64,000 nt of DNA from Planktothrix agardhii NIES-204 (lineage in GTDB: Bacteria; Cyanobacteriota; Cyanobacteriia; Cyanobacteriales; Microcoleaceae): NCBI GenBank assembly GCA_003609755.1, contig AP017991.1:2125501-2189500 (forward strand), read 5' to 3'. Made by a program: the position numbers and the translations under genes. Under the pieces are notes generated by a model. It was not told where the DNA came from. It worked only from the letters and a program-made list of their open reading frames with translations, and made no database searches. Position 1 is the stretch's first letter; the number at the start of each line of letters is the position of its first letter. Below are positions 7,146 through 15,324 of this stretch, in pieces.

Positions 7146-9557
7146 ATGACCCATTCTAGCCCCATTTCTAATATTCCTGAGTCTACTTGGAGTCGCCCGA
7201 TTGGTTTAGGGTGGGAAAAACCCTATACTGTCCGCTACGCCAGTAATTTAGATGATGGCCCTTGGCACGGAATGCCCCTAGGGGGGTTGGGTGCGGGTTG
7301 CATTGGACGCTCCTCCAGGGGAGATTTTAACCTTTGGCATTTGGACGGGGGGGAACATATTTTTCAGACACTTCCTGCTTGTCAATTTAGCGTTTATGAA
7401 GAAATAAACGGTCATAAAAAAGCTTATGCTTTATCAACAGAAGCACCTGAAGATGCTAGTTTATCGAAATGGAATTGGTATCCAAATCAACCAGAAAATG
7501 GAACCTATCATGCCCTATATCCTCGCAGTTGGTTTGTTTATGAAAATGTCTTTTCTGCTCAATTAACTTGTGAACAATTATCTCCTGTTTGGGCAAAAAA
7601 CTATCAAGAAAGTAGTTATCCGATCGCAATTTTTGAATGGACTGCCCATAACCCCACGGATGAACCGATTACCTTAAGTATATTATTAACTTGGGAAAAT
7701 ACTATTGGCTGGTTTACTAATAGTTTAGCTAGTCCAGAAGTCAAGGTTAGAGATGATGGAAGTCCGGTATATGAATATGAACCCAACTGGGGAAAAAGTG
7801 CCGGAAGTATTAATAGATTAGTCGAAGACTTTCATCGTATTGGCTGTTTAATGACCCGCCCAACTGTCAATGAAGATGTACAGGAAGGAGATGGACAAAT
7901 TGCGATCGCAACTATTACAAATCCGGCGGTTGAAGTATATTATCAAACCCGTTGGAACCCAACAGGAAATGGGGAAGATATTTGGCAATGTTTCTCAGAA
8001 GATGGTACACTTTTAGACCAAGAAAGTGAACATCCTGCTAAAGAAGACGAACGAATTGCGGTGGCTTTGGCGGTTAAATTTACGATTAGACCAGGGAAAA
8101 CCAGAAAGATTCCCTTTTATTTAGCTTGGGATTTACCAATTACTGAATTCGCATCGGGAATTAATTATTATCGTCGTTATACTGACTTTTTTGGTCGTAA
8201 TGGTCATAATGCTTGGTCAATGATTCGCACTGCAATGAAACATTCTGACACCTGGCGAGAACATATTCAAGCATGGCAAAACCCAATTTTACAGCGTCAA
8301 GATTTACCGAGTTGGTTTAAAATGGCACTGTTTAATGAGTTATATTTACTCACCGATGGGGGAGCAATTTGGAGTGCTGCGGATGAACGTGATCCTATCG
8401 GTCAATTTGGGGTTTTAGAATGTTTAGATTATCGCTGGTATGAAAGTTTAGATGTGCGGTTATATGGATCATTTTCTCTATTAATTTTATGGCCAGAGTT
8501 AGAAAAATCCATATTAATTGCCTATTCTCGCGCTATTTCTCAAGGAGATAATACTCCCCGAATAATTGGTTATAATCAGGCTTCAGCTATTAGAAAAGCC
8601 GTGGGTGCAACCCCCCATGATTTAGGCGCACCGAATGAACATCCCTGGGAGAAAACTAACTATACCAGTTATCAAGATTGTAATTTATGGAAGGATTTAC
8701 CCTGTGATTTTGTCCTGCAAGTTTACCGAGATTTTCTATTGACAGGTGCAACGGATTATGAGTTTTTAAAAGATTGTTGGTCAGCGATGGTTGAAACCAT
8801 CAATTATCTGAAAACTTTTGATCTTGATCAAGATTCTATTCCTGAGAATAGTGGCGCGCCGGATCAAACTTTTGATGATTGGAAATTACAGGGAATTAGT
8901 GCCTATTGTGGAGGCTTATGGTTAGCCGCGTTAGAAGCGATGATTGCCATGGGAACACTGTTAGAAAAAGAAACCGTTACACCCCATCCTAATACGGTAA
9001 TTCCCCTGTATCAAACATGGCTAGAAACAGCTAAACCTCTCTATCAAAAAACTCTTTGGAATGGTCAATATTATCGTTTAGATAGTGGTAGCGGTTCCGA
9101 TGTAGTGATGACGGATCAATTATCTGGTCAATTCTATGCTAAACTATTGGGATTGCCGGATATTGTTCCTCATAATTGTACTATTTCGGCTTTAAAAACC
9201 GTTTATGATTCCTGTTTTAAAAAGTTTCATAATGGACAATTTGGAGCCGCCAATGGTGTCAGACCTAATGGAGAAGCAGTTAACCCGAAAGATACTCACC
9301 CCTTAGAAGTTTGGACAGGAGTTAATTTTGGTTTAGCCGCCTTTTTCTTGCAAATGGGAATGAAAGCTGAAGCATTAGAATTAACCGAAGTTGTGGTTAA
9401 ACAAATTTATGATAATGGCTTACAATTTCGCACACCCGAAGCAATTACCGCCGCCGGAACTTTCCGCGCTAGTCACTATTTAAGGGCGATGGCAATTTGG
9501 GCAATTTATTATCAATATAACAATCCTAAAAACCGTAACCTTAATACCAAAATATGA
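7146..9557 (+). CDS. GH116 family beta-glucosidase / glucosylceramidase-like enzyme
   Basis: From the ATG at 7146 the protein has 803 residues; a TTG start at 7077 would add 23 unconserved residues. It matches glycoside hydrolase family 116, relatives of human non-lysosomal glucosylceramidase GBA2. The N-terminal beta-sandwich begins near GMPLGGLGAGCIGRSSRGDF. The (alpha/alpha)6 barrel carries the expected catalytic sites: E398 in FNELYLLTDGG (nucleophile region) and D573 in GAPDQTFDDW (acid/base region). The C-terminal EVWTGVNFGLAA and TFRASHYLRAMAIWA are also family-typical. No signal peptide is visible, so it is probably cytoplasmic. Substrate, glucoside or glycolipid, is not determined. 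An ABC exporter starts 32 nt downstream. Confidence 0.9.
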   Translation: MTHSSPISNIPESTWSRPIGLGWEKPYTVRYASNLDDGPWHGMPLGGLGAGCIGRSSRGDFNLWHLDGGEHIFQTLPACQFSVYEEINGHKKAYALSTEAPEDASLSKWNWYPNQPENGTYHALYPRSWFVYENVFSAQLTCEQLSPVWAKNYQESSYPIAIFEWTAHNPTDEPITLSILLTWENTIGWFTNSLASPEVKVRDDGSPVYEYEPNWGKSAGSINRLVEDFHRIGCLMTRPTVNEDVQEGDGQIAIATITNPAVEVYYQTRWNPTGNGEDIWQCFSEDGTLLDQESEHPAKEDERIAVALAVKFTIRPGKTRKIPFYLAWDLPITEFASGINYYRRYTDFFGRNGHNAWSMIRTAMKHSDTWREHIQAWQNPILQRQDLPSWFKMALFNELYLLTDGGAIWSAADERDPIGQFGVLECLDYRWYESLDVRLYGSFSLLILWPELEKSILIAYSRAISQGDNTPRIIGYNQASAIRKAVGATPHDLGAPNEHPWEKTNYTSYQDCNLWKDLPCDFVLQVYRDFLLTGATDYEFLKDCWSAMVETINYLKTFDLDQDSIPENSGAPDQTFDDWKLQGISAYCGGLWLAALEAMIAMGTLLEKETVTPHPNTVIPLYQTWLETAKPLYQKTLWNGQYYRLDSGSGSDVVMTDQLSGQFYAKLLGLPDIVPHNCTISALKTVYDSCFKKFHNGQFGAANGVRPNGEAVNPKDTHPLEVWTGVNFGLAAFFLQMGMKAEALELTEVVVKQIYDNGLQFRTPEAITAAGTFRASHYLRAMAIWAIYYQYNNPKNRNLNTKI

Positions 9558-9589
9558 TAAGTTAAAAAAAGTATTTTGGCGATCGCAAC

Positions 9590-11350
9590 TTGAAACAAAA
9601 ACAACCCTCTAGTTACAAAAAATTAATTCCCTATATTCGTACCCAAGGACAAACTATTACTAAAGCCTTGGTTTGTACGGTTGCATTTACCGTATTTTGG
9701 CCGTTATTAGCCTGGTTAGCTGGACAAATGGCGGGTTATATTGGTCGGGGAGATGTGAACGCTATTGCTCAATTAGCGGGGGTGGCGGCGGTTGTTTTCC
9801 TTGTCCGAGGAACGGTACAATACGGTCAAGATACCTTGATGGCAAAAGCTGCTTTAACGATTGTTTTAGAATTAAGAAAACAGGTATATCGTCATTTACA
9901 ACAACTGAATATTGGGTATTTTGAAACTGCCAAAACTGGAGATCTCGCCTATCGTCTCACGGAAGATATTGACCGAATTGGGGAAGTAATTAATAAATTT
10001 TTTCATCAATTTATTCCCTGTATTTTGCAATTAATTGTGGTTTTAGGATATATGATTTATCTTAACTGGCAATTAACCTTAGCTACTTTAATTATAGCCC
10101 CATTTATGGCGGTATTAATTGGTTGGTTTGGAGAAAAATTATTAACTTTTACTCGCCATAGTCAAAACCGAGTTTCTAATTTAGCCTCTTTATTAACAGA
10201 AGTCTTTAGTGGTATTCGCTTAGTCCAGGCATTTGCCGCCGAGGAGTATGAAATTAATCGCTTTAGTTTAGAAGCCGAACAAAACCGCAAAGCTAAATAT
10301 TTAGCTGAACAAATTAAGGCTTTACAATTTGTGGTTGTTGGCTTTTTAGAAGCTATGAGTGTAATTTTATTATTCTTTTTGGGGGGATGGCAAATTTCCC
10401 AAGGGAATTTAACTGGGGGCGGATTTATTAGTTATGTGGCGGCGGTGGCATTATTAATCGATCCCATATCATTAACTACCGGTAATTATAGTGATTTTAA
10501 ACAGGGTCAGGCTTCGTGCGATCGCATTTTTGAACTGTTAGATGTACAACCGACGGTTGTGGAAAAACCCCATGCTTTTATTCTACCCCATGTCACCGGA
10601 AAAGTTGAATATGCTAACGTTAGTTTTACCTATCCTAAAACCGATTTTTCCCAAAGTCAAGAAGATAATAAACCCGTTTTAGAAAATTTGAACCTATTAG
10701 TTAAACCGGGGGAAATGGTGGCCTTAGTGGGGCCGTCAGGAGCGGGAAAAACCACCTTAGTTACCCTGTTACCCCGATTTTATGATCGTCAATCAGGAAC
10801 AATTAAAATTGATGATATTGATATTCAGGATGTCACCTTAAAAAGCCTACGGCGACAAATTGGAATTGTCCCCCAAGATATTACTTTATTCTCAGGAACT
10901 ATTGCTCAAAATATTGCCTTTGGTCAATCCTATTATGAATTAAAAGATGTAGAAATTGCGGCTAAAATTGCTAATGCCCATGCCTTTATTATGGAGTTTC
11001 CTAATGGATATCAAACCCTAGTTGGCGAACGTGGCGTTAATTTATCGGGGGGACAACGACAAAGAATTGCGATCGCCAGGGCCGTATTATTAGACCCTAG
11101 AATCTTAATCTTAGATGAAGCCACATCCGCCTTAGATTCCGAGTCAGAAGCCCTGGTTCAAGAAGCCTTAGAACGATTAATGCAGGATCGAACGGTGTTT
11201 ATTATTGCCCACCGTTTAGCCACAGTCAGACGGGCAACTCGCATTCTCGTCTTAGAACAGGGTAAAATTATGGAATCAGGAACCCATCAAGAACTCTTAG
11301 AAAAAGGCGATCGCTATGCTCAATTTTATGCTCAACAATTTAATACCTAA
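9590..11350 (+). CDS. ABC-type exporter, fused permease-ATPase (MsbA/lipid-exporter-like)
   Basis: A 586-residue half-transporter. Residues about 20-310 form a six-helix exporter transmembrane domain with coupling-helix sequence (YFETAKTGDLAYRLTEDIDRIG) typical of MsbA/multidrug exporters. The ATPase domain has Walker A GPSGAGKTT (about residue 380), signature LSGGQRQR (485), Walker B ILILDEATSALD (about 504) and the H-loop in IIAHRLATVR. It should work as a homodimer exporting a lipid, glycolipid or hydrophobic compound. The start is TTG at 9590, just after a GCGATCGC octamer. It lies 32 nt after the GH116 gene, so co-transcription and a shared glycolipid-type substrate are possible but inferred. 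Confidence 0.9.
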   Translation: MKQKQPSSYKKLIPYIRTQGQTITKALVCTVAFTVFWPLLAWLAGQMAGYIGRGDVNAIAQLAGVAAVVFLVRGTVQYGQDTLMAKAALTIVLELRKQVYRHLQQLNIGYFETAKTGDLAYRLTEDIDRIGEVINKFFHQFIPCILQLIVVLGYMIYLNWQLTLATLIIAPFMAVLIGWFGEKLLTFTRHSQNRVSNLASLLTEVFSGIRLVQAFAAEEYEINRFSLEAEQNRKAKYLAEQIKALQFVVVGFLEAMSVILLFFLGGWQISQGNLTGGGFISYVAAVALLIDPISLTTGNYSDFKQGQASCDRIFELLDVQPTVVEKPHAFILPHVTGKVEYANVSFTYPKTDFSQSQEDNKPVLENLNLLVKPGEMVALVGPSGAGKTTLVTLLPRFYDRQSGTIKIDDIDIQDVTLKSLRRQIGIVPQDITLFSGTIAQNIAFGQSYYELKDVEIAAKIANAHAFIMEFPNGYQTLVGERGVNLSGGQRQRIAIARAVLLDPRILILDEATSALDSESEALVQEALERLMQDRTVFIIAHRLATVRRATRILVLEQGKIMESGTHQELLEKGDRYAQFYAQQFNT

Positions 11351-11420
11351 AAATAGCCAAATTTAAAATTGTCCTAATTAAAAAACACAGTTATTTTTAG
11401 TTAAAAAAAGGGAGATAGTA

Positions 11421-11819
11421 ATGGAATTAAACCCGTCACCGGATCATGCAAATTTTAAGCGTCAAGTCCAAAAAATGCACCAAATTACCGTTTACAGCCG
11501 ATGGCTGGTAATTGGACTTTTGTGGGTAATAGTTGCACCCTTGAGTTTGTGGGGATTGCGGGAAGAAATTTCCCTTTTGCAAAACTATTTTACTTGGTCT
11601 GCGGTTCGCTATGGTTTAGCTTATAACCGTTTTGCAGCCCTTGGTTTAGGGTTGTGTCTCGGTACAACAACAGCCACATTAGTTTGGCATAGTCGTAACA
11701 TTTTATTCGGGGTTTCTCCCGCCTATCAAAAACGTTTAGAACAGCAGATTTTTAAAATATTGAAACAGGGGCCCAGTCATCCGCTTTGGAAGTGGATTAT
11801 GGTGACAGAGAATCACTAA
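11421..11819 (+). CDS. Conserved-type small membrane protein, function unknown
   Basis: A 132-residue protein with two clear hydrophobic helices, about residues 28-47 (WLVIGLLWVIVAPLSLWGL) and 70-90 (ALGLGLCLGTTTATLVW), and cytoplasmic-looking charged ends (KRQVQKMHQ; YQKRLEQQIFKIL). An AAAGGGAGA ribosome-binding sequence precedes the ATG. I do not recognise the family. It follows the ABC exporter by 70 nt on the same strand and may be an accessory of it, but no motif supports a function. Confidence 0.6.
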   Translation: MELNPSPDHANFKRQVQKMHQITVYSRWLVIGLLWVIVAPLSLWGLREEISLLQNYFTWSAVRYGLAYNRFAALGLGLCLGTTTATLVWHSRNILFGVSPAYQKRLEQQIFKILKQGPSHPLWKWIMVTENH

Positions 11820-11859
11820 TCGCCTCTGTATCAAATTAAATTAGTAATTTCTATTCCCT

Positions 11860-12399
11860 TTATTTCAAACTTTGAACTAACCAGTTAAACTTCGCTTGAG
11901 CCAAGGCTAGAAATTCCTGTGTTTGTGAACTTAATTCATCGGGTTCTGGTTCATATTCCATCAGATCTTCGTAACCTAAACGCCGAATTGTTCCTCGCAT
12001 CCGACTAGCTAAACACAGGGATAAACCTTGATAAAATCGGGCAGCAAATTTAGCATCACTGTGTATTTTACTATTAAGTTCAAATCGAGAAATTGCTAAA
12101 ACCTGAGTCGTTTCTATGGCTTTAACCGTTGCCAAAGGAGGCCGACTATCAATAAAAGAAATTTCTCCCACCACTTCCCCCTTCGTAATTTGGGCTAATT
12201 CTCGATCTTCATTTGTACCGATCACCACACTTAATAATCCACTTAATACAAAATATAACGCATTAATCGGGCGGCTTTCATAAATTAGCCTTTCTCCGGG
12301 GGGGATTGTTTCTACCTTTGCTTTATGGACAACCCAGTGTAGATCATCATTGCTTAATCCACCGATAAGGAACAGTGCTTTTTCTGTTTTATGAGTCAT
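11860..12399 (-). CDS. Cyclic-nucleotide-binding-domain protein without DNA-binding domain
   Basis: A single Crp/cNMP-type beta-barrel spans residues about 10-135 (IPPGERLIYESRPINALYFVLSGLLSVV; GEVVGEISFIDSRPPLATV). The phosphate-binding cassette has GEIS, but the arginine expected two residues before the ATV (canonical RxATV) is replaced: the sequence is RPPLATV. Canonical cAMP/cGMP binding is therefore doubtful. The remaining 45 residues are helical and lack an HTH, so it is not a transcription factor by itself. It is convergent with the preceding small membrane protein gene and divergent from the BCD transporter. Confidence 0.75.
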   Translation of the reverse strand: MTHKTEKALFLIGGLSNDDLHWVVHKAKVETIPPGERLIYESRPINALYFVLSGLLSVVIGTNEDRELAQITKGEVVGEISFIDSRPPLATVKAIETTQVLAISRFELNSKIHSDAKFAARFYQGLSLCLASRMRGTIRRLGYEDLMEYEPEPDELSSQTQEFLALAQAKFNWLVQSLK

Positions 12400-12553
12400 T
12401 TTTTAATGATATTTTTAGTAACTTTTATGGAGTAAATACAACCCGTTTTTTTTGAGCAAATTCTATTATAATCTTAGATTAGAGTTTTGTCTAAACTTTA
12501 ATCGGAATTGTCAAAGATTAGTTTTCCCCTTTTGTTGTACCAACTCACATTCC

Positions 12554-14038
12554 ATGAAAAATAGTGATTCCTCGGATAAATTGCCATCGACCGATCCCCC
12601 GAATGGGCAACCCTTACCCTCGATTAACATATTAACCATGTTTCGGTTAGGTCTGTTTCAAATGGGGTTAGGGATTATGTCTTTGTTGACCCTGGGGGTG
12701 ATTAATCGGATTATGATTGATGAGTTAAAAGTTCCAGCATTGGTAGCGGCGGGAGCGATCGCTATGCACCAATTTGTTTCCCCGGCTAGGGTATGGTTTG
12801 GTCAGATGTCCGATGCTAAACCGTTATGGGGATATCATCGCAGTAGCTATGTTTGGATTGGGTTAATTTTATTTACCAGTATGGCATTTGTAGCCCTACA
12901 AATAGTTTGGTCATTAGGTGCTAGTATTCAAAGCAATGGATTCAATGGAATTGCCTATTTGTGGGCGGGTTTATTAGCATTAATTTTTGCTGGATATGGT
13001 TTAGCTTTAAGTGCAAGTTCCACCCCATTTACGGCCTTATTATTTGATATTTCCGATGAAAATAATCGCTCTAAATTAGTCAGTATTGTTTGGTCAATGT
13101 TGATGGTAGGAATTGTGATTGGGGCGATTATTAGTTCTAAAATTCTCCATCGTCCCGAACTCTGTGGTGCAGATCTTTTAGTTGATAATCCCATCGCCAC
13201 ATCAACAACTACAAATTTACCCCAATTACAAACCTCTGTTAATCTGTTATTTATTGTTATCCCATTAATAGTGATCGGTTTATCTTTTCTAGCAATAATT
13301 GGTATTGAACGCAAATTTTCTCGCTACAAATTGCGCTCAAAAATGGTTGAACGGGAAGATCAAATTACCTTTAGTCGCGCCCTTAAAGTTCTCACCGCCA
13401 GCCGACAAACAGGATTATTTTTTAGCTTTTTATTGGTGATGACTATTAGTTTATTTATGCAGGATGCTGTATTAGAACCCTATGGCGGTGAAGTGTTTGG
13501 AATGTGTGTCTCTGAAACCACCAAATTAAATGCGTTTTTTGGCATCGGAACTTTAATCGGAATTGCTACAACCGGATTTTTAATTATTCCCCGGATCGGT
13601 AAAAAAAATACTGTTAAAATCGGGTGTATTGGAGTCGCAATTTGTTTATTATTTTTTATAATGGCAGGTTTTTATGCTAATGCTGGATTATTGAAAGGAG
13701 CGTTATTATTGTTTGGTTTAAATTCGGGTATTTTGACAGCAGGAGCGATTAATTTAATGTTAGATTTAACCTTAGCTGAAACTGCCGGAACCTTTATTGG
13801 AGCCTGGGGTTTAGCACAGGCTATGGCGCGGGGATTAGCAACGGTTTTAGGGGGGGCAATTTTAGATTTAGGACGGGCAATTTTTCAGGTTCCTTTCCTC
13901 GCTTATGGTTCGGTTTTTGCCGTACAAGCTGTTGGCATGATTCTAGCAATTGTATTATTAAATCGTGTAAATATTCGAGAATTTAACGAAACAGCCAGAC
14001 AAGCGATCGCCAATGTTTTAGAACAAGAACTAGATTAA
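12554..14038 (+). CDS. BCD/PucC-family major facilitator transporter
   Basis: From the ATG at 12554 this is a 494-residue MFS-type protein of the bacteriochlorophyll-delivery (BCD)/PucC group, with about twelve membrane helices. Signature segments are FRLGLFQMGLGIMSLLTLGV, FVSPARVWFGQMSDAKPLWG and GTFIGAWGLAQAMARGLA. PucC/LhaA proteins of purple bacteria act in light-harvesting complex assembly; cyanobacterial members are thought to handle pigments or pigment-binding proteins, but the substrate is unproved. A start at 12452 would add about 34 residues of non-family character and is rejected. 14039-14166 after it holds no gene and separates convergent transcripts. Confidence 0.85.
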   Translation: MKNSDSSDKLPSTDPPNGQPLPSINILTMFRLGLFQMGLGIMSLLTLGVINRIMIDELKVPALVAAGAIAMHQFVSPARVWFGQMSDAKPLWGYHRSSYVWIGLILFTSMAFVALQIVWSLGASIQSNGFNGIAYLWAGLLALIFAGYGLALSASSTPFTALLFDISDENNRSKLVSIVWSMLMVGIVIGAIISSKILHRPELCGADLLVDNPIATSTTTNLPQLQTSVNLLFIVIPLIVIGLSFLAIIGIERKFSRYKLRSKMVEREDQITFSRALKVLTASRQTGLFFSFLLVMTISLFMQDAVLEPYGGEVFGMCVSETTKLNAFFGIGTLIGIATTGFLIIPRIGKKNTVKIGCIGVAICLLFFIMAGFYANAGLLKGALLLFGLNSGILTAGAINLMLDLTLAETAGTFIGAWGLAQAMARGLATVLGGAILDLGRAIFQVPFLAYGSVFAVQAVGMILAIVLLNRVNIREFNETARQAIANVLEQELD

Positions 14039-14166
14039 AAAGACAGTCCCCCAATTAAACCCAAAACTTTGCTTAGGTTTAAAAGTCTATCCTGACAATT
14101 AACTTCCGGTTTTAAATTTAACTTAAACTTCATTTTAATAGTCCTTTATTCAAAAATACATTAATC

Positions 14167-15303
14167 TTAGATTAACCCCTTCACCCGATTAAGAATAAAA
14201 GGAGCAATATCATTCACCGATAGAATGTGTTGGGCAGCCCCTAAAGCGATCGCTTCTGCGGGCATTCCAAAGACTACACAACTATCATGATTTTGGGCAA
14301 TCGTTAACCCACCCTGATCGAAAATAGCCTTCATTCCATCAGCCCCATCCCGGCCCATTCCGGTTAACAAAACCCCCGCAGCACTGGCTCCATAACAGTC
14401 AGCAACAGACTTTAAAGTAGCTGTCACCGCCGGACGATGACCCGCCAGTGGGGGTGCATTTGAATAGGAAAAACGACCCGTATGGCTAAATTCTAAATGG
14501 TATCCGTCTGGGGCAAAATAAACCGAGCCCGCCTGGGGAAGTTCACCGACCATGGCGATTTTAATAGATAAATTGCATTCCCCATTTAACCAACTGACTA
14601 ACCCGGGCAAAAATCCTTCGCTAATATGCTGAACACAAACAATAGGAACGGGAAAATTACTGGGAAATTGTGTCAAAATTGTATGTAAAGCTTGGGGGCC
14701 ACCCGTAGAAGCACCAATCCCCAGAATTTTAATTGTTTGAGAAGATGCACCGAAAAATCTTGAGGGTTCACCTACAACTTTGGAATGGGGTGAGGATAAA
14801 AGAGTTTTACTGATCAGTGGAGGTGAGGTGATCGATAAATGGTTATTACTAACGTTGGGTTGGGATTTACGATGTTTAGTAAAAACTTTGACGCCCGCAA
14901 GCACTTTAATTTTTTGAATTAATTCCCGTCCGATCAATTCATAATCCGAGGCTAAACCCGTTGTCGGTTTAGGAAACACATCAACGGCCCCAGCATTTAA
15001 CAGTTGAAAAACATTTTGAGTATCATCGGATTGAACCGAAGCACTGATCACCAAAATCGGACGGGGATAAATCACCATGACTTCTTGGATAAATTCCAGT
15101 CCGTTCATTTGGGGCATATGAAAATCCGTACAAATCACATCCGGTTGGACAGTGGGCACCAATATCAATGCTTCCTTACCGGTTCGAGCCGTTCCTACAA
15201 CAATTATCTCGGTCGATGTTGATAAAATTCGTTTGAGAATAATCAAAGCAACAGCCGAATCTTCAACTAGGACAACTCGAATTGGCATTTTACAGTTAGT
15301 CAC
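14167..15303 (-). CDS. cheB: CheB: chemotaxis protein-glutamate methylesterase with receiver domain
   Basis: This is a full-length 378-residue CheB. The receiver domain (residues 7-125) has the phosphoacceptor D60 in VICTDFHMPQMNG and the conserved Lys in FPKPTTG. The methylesterase domain has its triad: S199 in GIGASTGGPQAL, H226 in CVQHISEGFLPG and D319 in MGRDGADGM. It removes methyl groups from receptor glutamates, and phosphorylation by CheA would activate it. It is the last gene of the che operon, 21 nt after cheA. Presence of a complete CheB with CheR implies receptor adaptation, which many cyanobacterial Pil/Pix-type clusters lack. Confidence 0.95.
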   Translation of the reverse strand: MTNCKMPIRVVLVEDSAVALIILKRILSTSTEIIVVGTARTGKEALILVPTVQPDVICTDFHMPQMNGLEFIQEVMVIYPRPILVISASVQSDDTQNVFQLLNAGAVDVFPKPTTGLASDYELIGRELIQKIKVLAGVKVFTKHRKSQPNVSNNHLSITSPPLISKTLLSSPHSKVVGEPSRFFGASSQTIKILGIGASTGGPQALHTILTQFPSNFPVPIVCVQHISEGFLPGLVSWLNGECNLSIKIAMVGELPQAGSVYFAPDGYHLEFSHTGRFSYSNAPPLAGHRPAVTATLKSVADCYGASAAGVLLTGMGRDGADGMKAIFDQGGLTIAQNHDSCVVFGMPAEAIALGAAQHILSVNDIAPFILNRVKGLI

Positions 15304-15324
15304 TGATTAGATAGATATTCCTAA

